NCBI GenBank assembly: GCA_022432975.1
Contig: CM039503.1
Location: 44,940,968-45,004,967, forward strand
DNA: 64,000 nucleotides
From: Begonia masoniana
Lineage: Eukaryota; Streptophyta; Magnoliopsida; Cucurbitales; Begoniaceae
Reading direction: 5' to 3'
Both the position numbers and the translations under genes were made by a program. This document shows positions 19,205 through 30,574 of the stretch, piece after piece (the stretch's first letter is position 1; every line of letters starts with the position of its first letter). The notes under the pieces were generated by a model. It did no database searches. It was not told the DNA's origin and saw only the letters and a list, made by a program, of their open reading frames with translations.

Positions 19205-20621
19205 TTGTACCTTGAGGCGCATCAGGGCTATCACCAGATCTGCATCCATGATACCGACACGTTTAAGATGGCGTTTAAAAGTCATCAATACTTGTATGAA
19301 TTTAAAGTCATGCTATTTGGCTTCACGAACGTACCAACTATCTTCTTAGCCCTTATGAACAATGTCTTCATGGCTTTTTTTTTTCTGCAAATTTGTACTC
19401 GTCTTTTTTTATGAAATTTTGATTTACAGCCCCTGTCTAACATCTCGTTGTTGCCATGTTGAATAGGTTTTTGAGCTCCTTCGCTTACATAACCTTTATG
19501 TCAAGGCTTCTAAATGCTTTTTCGGCCAAACTAAAGTTGAGTACTTAGGTCATATCATTTCATCCGCCTGTTTGTCAGACGACTCTAAGTAAAATTGAAT
19601 GCATGATTAATTGACATCAACCTACCACACTTAAACAGTTGCGCGGGTTCCTTGGACTCACGGAGTGTTATAGGAAATTCATCCACGACTATGGCATTTT
19701 TGGCTCGTCCTCTTACAGATCTTTCAAAGAAAATCAATTTTACATGGTCAGCAGATGCTTCTCATGCCTTTGAACAACTGAAACAAGGAATGAGTTGCAC
19801 CCCTGTTATAGCTCTACCAAATTTCAATCTTCCATTTATTGTTGAGATTGATGTTTTCCATGGCAGTATGAGAGTTGTCCTTATGCAGCTTCGACGACAT
19901 ATTGACTATCTTAGTCGTGCCTTCAATGCCACAAATATGGGGTTATCAGTGTATGAAAAAGAATTGTTGGCTCTAGTTACTGTTGTATCCAAGAGACGTC
20001 ATTATTTGAAAAGCCAAAAATTTATCGTTCACACAGATCAACTAGCTCTTAAATTTCTTTTAGAGCAGTGAGTCACCACCCCAATTTAACAAAAATGGCT
20101 CACTAATCTCTTAGGTCTTGCCTATGAAATTCAATACAAGAAGGGGAAGGAAAACTTGGTTGTTGACGCTCTATCACGTAGAGGAATTACTTATGAATGT
20201 CAAGCTATTAGTTCTTTTGTTCCCCTTTGGATACGTGAGGTCATTCGCAGTTATAAGGATGATTCAATGGCTCAAAGTCTCATCCAACAATGTCTTATTC
20301 AAGGAAATGCAGTAACAGATTATTCTTACCAAAATGACATTCACTACCACAAGCGCGACATGTATATTGGCTCTGGTGGTGATATCTGTGTTTGCCTTAT
20401 TCAAGATCGTCATGACTCTCAAGTCATTCCAGTGTTCAAGCGTCTATTTTCCTAGCGAAACAACATTTTTATTTGTCTCACATGGCTCGAGACAGCAAAC
20501 AAGTTGCTTAGCTTACAACACTTGTCAACAGTGCAAGAACGAACACCTTCCATATCCAGGCCTTCTCCACCCGTTGCCGATTCCACAAACTCCATGGACT
20601 CACATGTATATGGATTTTATC
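19205..20621 (+). pseudogene. Element D pol, RT to integrase start, decayed chromovirus
   Basis: Short open pieces in shifting frames show RT motifs (GYHQICIHD..., FKVMLFGFTNVP, VEYLGHIIS), the RT connection (QLRGFLGLTECYRKFI), RNase H (YEKELLALVTVV, TDQLALKFLLEQ) and a link reading like DALSRRGI, then an integrase start ending in MDFI at the insertion point. The RT YxDD/FxDD segment is lost to a frame break near 19400. The KELLALV..HYL..LKFLLEQ wording is typical of chromoviruses other than Tekay (Reina/CRM/Galadriel-like). It continues at 29202 after element C. Confidence 0.75.
20617..20621 (+). repeat. Target-site duplication TTATC of element C (left copy)
   Basis: TTATC precedes the LTR edge at 20622 and recurs at 29197-29201 right after the opposite LTR edge at 29196. 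Confidence 0.93.
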
Positions 20622-22572
20622 TGTAACGCCCCGAGTTATCTGAACCCGGTTCGCTACTCATTACTTGATCATAACTAAGAAATTTCGAATAAATTTAAAA
20701 CTTCATTCGACATTCAAAATCTGACATTTTCTAAACGTTCAAAACATTTGAAAACTTTGCAGCGGAAAATTTTTTTAAAACTACAATGGGGATTTGACTA
20801 GCTGTGAAAATATTGTTGGAAAGATTAATGGAAATGTTTAAAGTATTCGGTCAAGAGAAAATAAGGTTTTAAATGATGGACTACTCAAGGAATTACAAAA
20901 GTCGAATTCATCTGCCGACGACAAAGTCAACGGAAGGAAACGGAACGAGGTTCCTGCCGATGACGTCACGAGTTGAACTCGTCTGCCGACGACTAGTCAA
21001 CGGAAGGAGCAGAAGCAGAAAACCAAAGGCTTCTGCCGATGACGTCTACACAACTTCACCCACAACTTCATCTGCCGATGAAATCATGGTAACTTCACAC
21101 ACCACTTCATCTGCCGATGAAGTTAACATAACTTCATCTGCCGATGAAGTCGGCGCAATTTCATCTCTCAATAGACAAACGGGTTTCTCCCTCTTCCGAT
21201 GGAATGGACTACATCTGCCGACACGTGCTACTCACGTAACTCCTTAAAGCATCTACTGATAGACTTTAAAATTTACATCTTCCGATGGCTTTTCTGAAGA
21301 CATCTTCCGATAGAATTTAAAATTTACTCAACATCTACCGACAGATATCATCTGTCGATAGAGAGCAAAACAACAACTCTAATCGCTTCACTTGCAAATC
21401 CAGTAATAAACCAACAGAATACTAAATTCAGAGGAAACTAAGAATACTTTTGAAAACTTCAAGTAACTCATTCTTGCTAAAACTAACCAGAGACAATCCA
21501 AACCTTTGTGTCACTAGAAACTCATAAGTACTATCTTGAAATCCCAACAGAATATCGTTATCAGAAAAGAAACTCAAAAGCGAATTCCAAAACATTAAAA
21601 TTTCTACTGTCATGAAAGCTCAGTATAATAAATTTAAAATACTGTCAATTAATCTTTGTTAGTCAATGACACCAGTCAAACCGCCCCATCAGATGCCTGA
21701 CCGTTGCACAGCCGTGCTCCACCAACCTCATCTACTCGGTTATGCTCTCAGGGAAATCACCTCCTGTATCCTCAACACCTACATCACAAAACTCATCTAT
21801 TAACCTAATGCTAAGCAAGTAAAGCATTAATGAAATGTATGCTGAAACATAAACCCTGATCATGCAGTTTCTAATTTTCTCAACTCAGTTGTGCATCGTT
21901 CATAAACTGGTCTGATCCCTAAGTTCTCTTGGAAGTGGGATCGGTTCTCCCAATGTAATAAATCCTCTACTCAGTTAAGGGGCGGATTACTTCCCTTAAC
22001 AGCTAATACAGATCCCTTAATTCCCTTGGGAGTGGGATCGGTTCTCCCAATGTAATAAATCCTCTACTCAGTTAAGGGGCGGATTACTTCCCTTAACAGC
22101 TACTCTGTTTCATTCAATTCATACTCATCATAACCTTGCACATAAATTCATTTTCGTAATTCTTCAAAAACTTAATGCATGACATAAAGAAAAGAAACAC
22201 TCAAACATGCATAAACCTACTGTTTTGTGATGTAGGCCCGAAGGCTCACACATTACTTTACTTACCTGGCTCCTGGAAATCGCTCGGCTATATGCTACTC
22301 CAAAAATCTGCTCACCTTGGTTGGGGAAAACCGGAGGGGAAATCGCCCAGAGGTAGTCTGCTTGAGCTGAGAGGTAAGAGTAATAAAACAGTGGCGGCTA
22401 AACCTCACTAAACCTTTCCTTAAATACCTTATCCACAATATAAATTCGCAATTACCATCTTGCCCCTGCCTAGTCATTTACATCCTAATCAACATTTCAC
22501 TAAATTTTAACCATAAAAATTATATACCACCGTTTAATAACTTATTTTGATTTATTGAAACCGGGTGCTACA
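20622..22572 (-). repeat. Element C 3' LTR (left copy on the plus strand)
   Basis: Sense ends are TGTAGCACCCGG (22572) and GGGGCGTTACA (20622). A TATTTAAG box lies at 22419-22426, shared with E. It contains the micro-exon 22266-22315, two tandem units of about 97 bp (21914-22103) and a cluster of TCGGCAGATG-type motifs (20910-21360). Confidence 0.93.
21732..22315 (-). other. Putative micro-exon and acidic terminal exon in the C LTR
   Basis: On the minus strand: CCAACCAAG|GTGAGC, a 50-nt micro-exon (22315 down to 22266) ending GAGCCAG|GTAAGTA, an intron 22265 down to 21779 ending TGATGTAG, and a 47-nt exon 21778-21732 encoding G then VEDTGGDFPESITE and TAG, 14 codons as in A, E and F. The micro-exon has a 1-nt length change relative to E, so the joint frame meets a stop here; C may be a broken or non-coding version. 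The first intron is absent (see the 17417-17638 comparison). The right LTR has the same parts at 28890-28939 and 28357-28403. Confidence 0.42.
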
Positions 22573-22592
22573 ATCTACCCTCCTTAAAAGAA
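22573..22592 (-). promoter_or_regulatory. Polypurine tract of element C
   Basis: Sense strand AAGGAGGGTAGAT immediately precedes the 3' LTR start at 22572. Confidence 0.8.
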
Positions 22593-22607
22593 TTTTGTCC
22601 TCAAAAT

Positions 22608-25600
22608 TCAGTACCTGAATAACTCCAGATGTTGATCCATCATGTCTTGCTGGCGTTCCCAAGTTGTCTCCTCCAAGTTCTGGTTGTGCCATAAGACTTT
22701 CACTAGTGGCACTTCTTTGTTGCGCAATACCTTCACTGCATAATCTAGAATCTTTACTGGCTTTTCTTCATAGGTGAGTGTAGGTTGAATCTCAATGTTC
22801 TGCTGTTCAACGACTTGAGTTGGATCCCGTATACACTTCTTTAGCATAGAGACATGGAACACATCATGTATTCCTTCCATAGAAGCTGGTAGCTGTAATT
22901 GATAGGCTGCTTTCCCAACTCTCTTCAGGATAGTGAACGGTCCAATAAATCTGGGGTTCAACTTTCCTCTTTTTCCAAATCTCACGACTCCTTTGAAAGG
23001 TGACACCTTAAGGAAAACTTCATCCTCTACTTCAAATTCCAGTTCTCTTCTCCTCTTGTCTGCATAGCTTTTCTGTCGGCTTTGAGCTGTCAAAATTCTC
23101 TGTCGGATGAGGGCAATCTTCTCCACTGTTTGCTGCACGATATCAGGACCTAGTAGTTGTGCTTCACCAACTTCATCCCAGTACAAAGGTGATCTGCATT
23201 TTCGTCCATATAATGCCTCATACGGTGCCATTCCTATTGTCGCCTGAAAACTGTTGTTGTAAGAGAACTCTACCAATGGTAAATACTTACTCCAAGATCC
23301 TTGAAAATCTAATATGCACGCTCGGAGCATATCCTCTAAGGTCTGAATAGTTCTCTCGGATTGTCCATCTGTTTGAGGGTGAAAGGCTGTGCTAAAGTTA
23401 AGTTGTGTTCCCATAGCCTTATGCAAACTTTTCTAAAACTTAGATGTAAATCTAGAGTCTCGGTCTGAAACTATAGTGCTTGGAACTCCATGCAATCTAA
23501 TGATCTCTTGCACATACAACTCTGCTAGTTGATCCATCGAATATGTTATCTTAATAGGCAGAAAATGGGCGGATTTGGTCAAACGATCAACTATTACCCA
23601 AATTGCATCGTGTCCTTTTGCTGTTCTAGGCAATCCTGTAACAAAATCCATTGTCACTTGTTCCCACTTCCATTCCGGAACTGGTAGGGGTTGCAATGTT
23701 CCTGCAGGCCTCTTATGTTCAGCTTTGACCTGCTGGCAGACCAAACATGACTCCACGTACTCCGCCACACATCTTTTCATACTTGGCCACCAAAAATGCT
23801 GCTTGAGATCTCTGTACATCTTAGTACTTCCAGGATGAATAGAGAGTCTAGAAGAATGAGCCTCGGATAGAATTTCCTTTCGAAGCTCGACATTAGCTGG
23901 AACAAACCATCTATTTCTAAACTTAAGGATTCCATCAGCCGAGCAGTTGAAATCTGTCTTGACAGTAGAATCTATGTACAGCTTATACTTATTGCATTCA
24001 GCGTCATTCATTTGAACTTCCTTTATTCTCCCCAAAATAGTAGGCCTCAAAGATATGGCCGAAAGCATGGCTGACACGCTAGATACTGCTTCAAGGTTAA
24101 ACCTTAAGAATTCAGTCTCTAAGGCTATCGGTATGTCTAGAATCAACGTAGAAACCGATGGAGTCACCCTGCTCAAAGCGTCTGCCAATACATTCGCTTT
24201 GCCGGGATGATACTTAATCTCAAAGTCATAGTCTTTTACAAATTCCAACCATCTACGTTGCCTCATGTTTAGCTCCTTCTGTGTGAAAATGTACTTCAGA
24301 CTCTTATGATCTGAAAATATTTCGCAAGTTTGTCCATACAGGTAGTGCCTCCAAATCTTTAATGCAAAAACCACTGCAGCTAATTCTAAGTCATGAGTAG
24401 GATAATTCTTCTCGTGCACTTTTAATTGCCTAGATGCATAAGCTATAACTTTTCCATCTTGCATCAAAACACAGCCAAGTCCAATTTTGGAAGCATCGCA
24501 ATAAATACTAAACTTACCATTTTCAACAGGAAGGGTTAGTATAGGTGCATTGGTCAATTTCTGCTTTAAGGTTTGGAAACTGAACTCACACTTATCAGTC
24601 CAAATATACTTTACATTTTTCCTTGTTAACATAGTGAGGGGTGTGGCAATCTTCGAAAACCCCTCAATGAACTTTCTGTAGTACCCTGCTAGTCCAAGAA
24701 AGCTCCTGATATCTGTAGCATTCTTCGGTTGGGGCCATTCCTTAACTGCTTGAACTTTAGCTGGATCGACAGATATTCCATCACCAGAGATCACGTGATC
24801 AAGAAAGTGAACTCTGTCCAACCAAAATTCACACTTGGAAAACTTAGCATAAAGTTGGTGCTGTCTTAGTAACTCCAACACCAAACCCAAATGCCTTGCA
24901 TGCTCGTCCTCAGTTTTAGAGTAGATTAGGATGTCATCAATGAATACAATAACAAACTTATCTAAATACTCACGAAACACCCTATTCATGAGATCCATGA
25001 AGGCTGCTGGTGCATTTGTCAAACCAAAAGACATAACCAAAAACTCATAGTGTCCATACCTTGTACGAAAAGCAGTCTTTGGGATGTCTTCGGATTTAAC
25101 CTTCAATTGGTAATAACCGGACCTTAAGTCAATCTTAGAGAAAACTCTCGCACCCTTAAGTTGGTCAAATAAGTCGTCAATCCTCGGTAAAGGGTACTTA
25201 TTCTTGACAGTTAACTTATTCAATTCTCTATAATCAATGCACATACGCATTGATCCATCCTTCTTCTTGACAAAGAGGACAGGTGCACCCCACGGTGAGA
25301 AGCTTGGGCGTATGAATCCCTTCTCCAACAAGTCCTCCAACTGTTTCTTTAACTCTTTAAGTTCTGTTGGTGCTAGTCTATATGGATTTTTAGACACAGG
25401 CTCGGCTCCGGGGTAAACATCTACAACAAATTCGATTTCTCTATCGGGTGGTAAACCAGGAAGGTCATCTAAAAACACTTCAGGAAAGTCTCGGACAGTT
25501 AGGACATTCTGAGGATTTGCCTTTCCTACAAGCCGTGCGTCTAAAACGCTAGCTAAGAAGCACAAATACCCTCTACACAGGGAAGGTCTAGTGTTAATGG

Positions 25601-26057
25601 AAGTCATCACAGACATCACCTCACTCTTCCTTGAGGCCTGAAAGGTATGTTTCAAATTACCAGGGGGTTGGAAACTAACTATTCCAGTCCTACAATCAAT
25701 TGTGGCATAATGTTTAAACAACCAATCCATTCCTAGGATTACATCAAATCCCATTATGTCCATAATAATGAGATCGGCAGGTAAATTCATGTTCCCTACC
25801 AATACATTGCTATCAGGAATTACTTGGTTAGAGTGCATATGTTCACCAGAGGGTAAGGCAACATCAAATACATGCACAGTAGAGGTAAGCTTTACATCTA
25901 ACTTATCAGCAAATGTCAATGCTACGAATGAATGTGTTGCACCAGAATCTATCAATGTAAAAGCGGGTAGGGAATTGACCAGTATAGTACCTGACACCAC
26001 AGCAGGCTGCTCATCATCGCCTGGCTCAACCATGGAGAATATTCTTGGCTTAATCAC
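22608..26057 (-). pseudogene. Element C pol (PR-RT-RH-INT-chromodomain), one nonsense codon
   Basis: The frame opens at 26057 ([13 protein letters not shown]) and contains protease [10 protein letters not shown] with conserved FIDD and [13 protein letters not shown], RNase H ([30 protein letters not shown]), and integrase with the zinc region [10 protein letters not shown]. The DDE core includes [12 protein letters not shown] and SDRDSRF. The C-terminal chromodomain-like stretch (EEKPVKIL...EETTWERQQD) ends at 22608. A single in-frame TAG at 23430-23432 replaces a Trp after SRFTSKF in the integrase. Otherwise it is intact, consistent with a recent insertion. Gag lies upstream in a different frame. 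Confidence 0.92.
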
Positions 26058-26071
26058 AGCAGGGCCATTCT

Positions 26072-27091
26072 TCAGGCCGGACAGTCTCTGTTAAAGTGAC
26101 CAACCTTGCCGCAGTTGAAACACCGAGTGACTCTGGGTCTCGGGCTATCTCTGAAAGCATGCCCAACTTCATCGCAATTGAAACACTTTCCCGATCCAAA
26201 CCTGCATTCACCCAAATGACTTTTCAGACACTTCGGACACTGGGGATACTTCTGACTATCCGGTACCTTCCTCCTTGATCTGTGGCTATTCTGGCCTTCA
26301 TTCGGCCTCTTCATCCCTCTCTGTTGTTGTGGTTGAACAAACCTTTGTGGGACTTCCTTTGTTCCAGCACACATCCTTTCAGCCTCTTCCACTTCCAGAG
26401 CAGTGGACACTACTTCACTTAACGCCAAACCTTTAATACCGCAAAATTTAACTCCTCGGTAAATCTCTGGTTTCAGTCCATGCACAAACTTGAACACCTT
26501 ATCCTCGTCTTTGTGAGCAAAGTGTCCAGCAAACCTGGACAGGGACTCAAACTGCCTACTATACTCGGCCACAGACCCTGTCTGCTTCAAGTTCAGAAAC
26601 TCCAACTTCTTTGCAGTTTGGACGGTGCTATTGAAATACTTCCCGTAGAAAATGTCTTTGAATCGTGACCATTGCATTGTCAAAACATCTGTGGTGGTTT
26701 CTATTGTCTCCCACCAGAGCTGAGCTTCTCCAGCCAAATGAAAGGTTGCCAATGTGACTTTCTCTTCTTCTCCTATGTTGGCACACCTGAACATACTTTC
26801 AATCTTCCTAAGCCATCCCTCAGCAATGACTGGATCGGAGGAATGTCCATCAAATGTGGGTGGTCTCAGTCTCCGGAATCTATCTCCAGAATGTTCACTG
26901 TTAGAACCTGAGTTAGCACTTCCTTGTGCTTCCCGATTCAACAGCACTCCTAATTGATCAGATTGTTGACGCACAATATCAGTCTGCTGACGCATTAATT
27001 CTGTCAGCTGCCTAATTACACTAGAGTCCTCCTCACGTCTAGGACTTGGTATCTCTCTTGGTATTCTTGGTCTTCCTGGGCGCCTAGCCAT
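26072..27091 (-). CDS. Element C Gag polyprotein
   Basis: I place the start at ATG 27091 (MARRPGRPR), matching E's Gag start MSRRPGRPR at 63525. The open frame extends upstream to 27187, but that part crosses the leader intron-like sequence. Features: an N-terminal Arg/Pro-rich segment, a repeated RQQ(S/T)D(Q/I) coiled region, a retrotransposon Gag core ([35 protein letters not shown]), a short C-x2-C-x3-H-x3-C motif and two CCHC knuckles. The first knuckle ends in Ser rather than Cys (VGHAFRDS); the second ([14 protein letters not shown]) is intact. It stops just before pol; joining pol requires a frame change within about 15 nt. It forms the virus-like particle and binds RNA. Confidence 0.88.
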   Translation of the reverse strand: MARRPGRPRIPREIPSPRREEDSSVIRQLTELMRQQTDIVRQQSDQLGVLLNREAQGSANSGSNSEHSGDRFRRLRPPTFDGHSSDPVIAEGWLRKIESMFRCANIGEEEKVTLATFHLAGEAQLWWETIETTTDVLTMQWSRFKDIFYGKYFNSTVQTAKKLEFLNLKQTGSVAEYSRQFESLSRFAGHFAHKDEDKVFKFVHGLKPEIYRGVKFCGIKGLALSEVVSTALEVEEAERMCAGTKEVPQRFVQPQQQRGMKRPNEGQNSHRSRRKVPDSQKYPQCPKCLKSHLGECRFGSGKCFNCDEVGHAFRDSPRPRVTRCFNCGKVGHFNRDCPA

Positions 27092-27103
27092 TTTACTAAT
27101 TTC

Positions 27104-27163
27104 CTGCACAGGGTTAACTACTCTCACAAACATTTTATAACTAAAGCTAACATAAACACTTAC
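27104..27163 (-). other. Putative leader intron between PBS and gag, element C
   Basis: Sense strand reads CAACAACT|GTAAGTG ... CTGTGCAG|GAAATTAG, a 60-nt GT-AG interval ending a few bases before the gag ATG. E (63453-63512), F copy 1 (48012-48072) and F copy 2 (55815-55873) have the same signals at the same place. Splicing is inferred. Confidence 0.5.
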
Positions 27164-27233
27164 AGTTGTTGGAGTACTTCCATGCAACGATTGGCACTGA
27201 TGAGTAATCTTTTGAACGGTTTAACTGAATGTC

Positions 27234-27245
27234 TCTGATACCATA
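27234..27245 (-). promoter_or_regulatory. Primer binding site of element C (tRNA-iMet)
   Basis: Sense strand TGGTATCAGAGA lies two or three bases after the 5' LTR end GGCGTTACA. The last base differs from the TGGTATCAGAGC seen in A, E and F copy 1. Confidence 0.9.
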
Positions 27246-29196
27246 CTGTAACGCCCCGAGTTATCTGAACCCGGTTCGCTACTCATTACTTGATCATAAC
27301 TAAGAAATTTCGAATAAATTTAAAACTTCATTCGACATTCAAAATCTGACATTTTCTAAACGTTCAAAACATTTGAAAACTTTGCAGCGGAAAATTTTTT
27401 TAAAACTACAATGAGGATTTGACTAGCTATGAAAATATTGTTGGAAAGATTAATGGAAATGTTTAAAGTATTCGGTCAAGAGAAAATAAGGTTTTAAATG
27501 ATGGACTACTCAAGGAATTACAAAAGTCGAATTCATCTGCCGACGACAAAGTCAACGGAAGGAAACGGAACGAGGTTCCTGCCGATGACGTCACGAGTTG
27601 AACTCGTCTGCCGACGACTAGTCAACGGAAGGAGCAGAAGCAGAAAACCAAAGGCTTCTGCCGATGACGTCTACACAACTTCACCCACAACTTCATCTAC
27701 CGATGAAATCATGGTAACTTCACACACCACTTCATCTGCCGATGAAGTTAACATAACTTCATCTGCCGATGAAGTCGGCGCAATTTCATCTCTCAATAGA
27801 CAAATGGGTTTCTCCCTCTTCCGATGGAATGGACTACATCTGCCGACACGTGCTACTCACGTAACTCCTTAAAGCATCTACTGATAGACTTTAAAATTTA
27901 CATCTTCCGATGGCTTTTCTGAAGACATCTTCCGATAGAATTTAAAATTTACTCAACATCTACCGACAGATATCATCTGTCGATAGAGAGCAAAACAACA
28001 ACTCTAATCGCTTCACTTGCAAATCCAGTAATAAACCAACAGAATACTAAATTCAAAGGAAACTAAGAATACTTTTGAAAACTTCAAGTAACTCATTCTT
28101 GCTAAAACTAACCAGAGACAATCCAAACCTTTGTGTCACTAGAAACTCATAAGTACTATCTTGAAATCCCAACAGAATATCGTTATCAGAAAAGAAACTC
28201 AAAAGCGAATTCCAAAACATTAAAATTTCTACTGTCATGAAAGCTCAGTATAATAAATTTAAAATACTGTCAATTAATCTTTGTTAGTCAATGACACCAG
28301 TCAAACCGCCCCATCAGATGCCTGACCGTTGCACAGCCGTGCTCCACCAACCTCATCTACTCGGTTATGCTCTCAGGGAAATCACCTGCTGTATCCTCAA
28401 CACCTACATCACAAAACTCATCTATTAGCCTAATGCTAAGCAAGTAAAGCATTAATGAAATGTATGCTGAAACATAAACCCTGATCATGCAGTTTCTAAT
28501 TTTCTCAACTCAGTTGTGCATCGTTCATAAACTGGTCTGATCCCTAAGTTCCCTTGGAAGTGGGATCGGTTCTCCCAATGTAATAAATCCTCTACTCAGT
28601 TAAGGGGCGGATTACTTCCCTTAACAGCTAATACAGATCCCTTAATTCCCTTGGGAGTGGGATCGGTTCTCCCAATGTAATAAATCCTCTACTCAGTTAA
28701 GGGGCGGATTACTTCCCTTAACAGCTACTCTGTTTCATTCAATTCATACTCATCATAACCTTGCACATAATTCATTTTCGTAATTCTTCAAAAACTTAAT
28801 GCATGACATAAAGAAAAGAAACACTCAAACATGCATAAACCTACTGTTTTGTGATGTAGGCCCGAAGGCTCACACATTACTTTACTTACCTGGCTCCTGG
28901 AAATCGCTCGGCTATATGCTACTCCAAAAATCTGCTCACCTTGGTTGGGGAAAACCGGAGGGGAAATCGCCCAGAGGTAGTCTGCTTGAGCTGAGAGGTA
29001 AGAGTAATAAAACAGTGGCGGCTAAACCTCACTAAACCTTTCCTTAAATACCTTATCCACAATATAAATTCGCAATTACCATCTTGCCCCTGCCTAGTCA
29101 TTTACATCCTAATCAACATTTCACTAAATTTTAACCATAAAAATTATATACCACCGTTTAATAACTTATTTTGATTTATTGAAACCGGGTGCTACA
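27246..29196 (-). repeat. Element C 5' LTR (right copy on the plus strand)
   Basis: 1951 bp, with the same ends and internal parts as the left copy; differences by eye are listed under element C. It also lacks the 222-bp intron-like segment, so that loss was present in the parent RNA. Confidence 0.94.
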
Positions 29197-29201
29197 TTAT
29201 C
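29197..29201 (+). repeat. Target-site duplication TTATC of element C (right copy)
   Basis: Pairs with 20617-20621. Joining the flanks restores the integrase reading MDFI followed by EGLP in element D. Confidence 0.93.
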
Positions 29202-30211
29202 GAAGGGCTTCCCTTGAGCAGCGGGAAAATTATATCTTAGTGGTTATAGATCGCCTCACAAAGTACAACCACTTCATTGCACTCGCACACCCCATTGCTG
29301 CTCTGCAGATCACAAAATTATTTTTAGATCATTTTCAACGCTGACACGGCCTTCCTTAAAGTATTATATCCGACTAGGACAAAATTTTTACTAGTAAATT
29401 ATGGCAGGAACTTTTCAAAATGTTAGGCATCAAATTGCAGTTGAGCTCGACTTATCACCCTGAAACAAACGGTCAGGCCAAAAACTTGAACCACTGCCTA
29501 GAGATGTACCTCCGTTGTATGACTCAAAAGCATCCTTGAAAGTGGGTTCAATGGCTAGCCTTAGCTGAGTGGTGGTGTATAACACCACTTTCCATTCAGC
29601 CATCAAAGTGTCGCCCTTTGAAGCTCTATATGGTTTAAAGCCTCTGCCTCCAGCATTGGGTCCTTACCAACAAGTCTCTGTTGTCGTTGTGGCAGATGTC
29701 CTCCAACAGTGTTATCAAATGAACCACCTTTTAAAGGAGCGTTTGTCTCAAGCTTATGTGAAAATATATGCAGATCAAAATCGTACGGAGTGTTATTTTG
29801 CTGAACTCGATTTGCCTTAAGTTGCATCCTTACTGCCAAAGCTCTGTCTCCAATCGAATCAATCACAAGTTAGCTCCTAAACATTATGGTCCCTTTCAAA
29901 TTGAAAAGAAGATCAACAACGTCAGATACAAACTTCTTTTACCACCTGGATCGCAAATACATCATGTCTTCCATGTTTCACTACTCAAGAAGCAAATTGG
30001 AAGTCATCATTCTCCTTTGCCGTCATTACTGCTGGACATTTAGGAGGATACCCTTGTTCAATCGGCTTTTGTTTGGCAAACTCATGACGTTAAACGCAAC
30101 GATGCAATTGTAATAGAATGACTTGTTCACTGGCAAAGGCAAACGTTATCAGAAGCTACTTGGGAACGTGTTGAGATGATTCGTTCTAAATTTCCCTTGT
30201 TCCAACCTTGA
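29202..30211 (+). pseudogene. Element D integrase and chromodomain remnant
   Basis: It continues from 20621 with an EGLP-like start, VVIDRLTKYNHF, a broken integrase core, YNTTFHSAIKVSPFEALYG, a KLAPKHYGPFQI..IHHVFHVSLLKKQ segment (the usual integrase tail of chromoviruses), and an end resembling a chromodomain (LVHWQRQTLSEATWE...FPLF). Many frame changes and stops. The end is placed at TGA 30209-30211, before a purine-rich stretch and the LTR. Confidence 0.75.
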
Positions 30212-30238
30212 GGACAAGGTTGGTATGAAGAAGAGGGT

Positions 30239-30574
30239 TGTCACGACCAAGATTCTTTGTCTTGGGTACGAAGAAGAAGCGCTCACCAAGACAACACAGT
30301 TAACTTATTAGTCGTGGACACTTTTTTGTGAATATTTTGTTTTGTTGCTAAATATTTTGCCTTCCACGTAGGCCTTCAGTTAGGAATGATGAGCTTAAAT
30401 AGTGGAAATTGAAAGGACAAGGTGTGGAAATTGTATGAACTTTTTCCTTCTTCAAAATGCTTCTTTGTCTTCTTCCTTGTCTTCATTCTCTATTCTTAAT
30501 CTTCTTCTCCTTGTAATTTAGCGTTCCAGTCAATAATTCAAGTTTCCTTCTCTCTTAATTTTGAGCTCATAACA
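30239..30574 (+). repeat. Element D 3' LTR (336 bp)
   Basis: It starts TGTCACGACC right after AAGAAGAGGG (a purine tract, 30228-30237) and ends CATAACA. The short length contrasts with the 2-3 kb LTRs of A, B, C, E and F and fits a Reina/CRM-like chromovirus. No matching 5' LTR is in the window, so boundaries rest on the TG...CA ends and the purine tract. Confidence 0.65.

Larger units (their letters stand above)
20622..29196 (-). mobile_element. Element C: young, complete Tekay/Del-like Ty3/gypsy retrotransposon
   Basis: 8575 bp with two 1951-bp LTRs (20622-22572 and 27246-29196), a TTATC target duplication, tRNA-iMet PBS, polypurine tract and near-intact gag and pol on the minus strand. 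By eye the LTRs differ at about eight substitutions plus single-base indels, under 0.5 percent, which implies a recent insertion (a few hundred thousand years at commonly used plant rates, an inference). It sits in the integrase of element D. Its gag closely matches E's gag at 63525-64000, so C and E are sister families. Confidence 0.95.

Noticed and set aside
20873..21247. Open frame of 124 codons with TSSADE repeats (also 27498-27872)
   Set aside because: It is the C LTR motif array read antisense to the element; composition reflects the DNA repeat.
21914..22103. CRISPR-like direct repeats
   Set aside because: Only two adjacent ~97-bp units inside an LTR of a plant retrotransposon, with no spacers and no cas genes.
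26057..26075. Programmed frameshift between gag and pol in element C
   Set aside because: No clear slippery heptamer is seen and related elements join gag and pol in one frame; kept only as an uncertainty.
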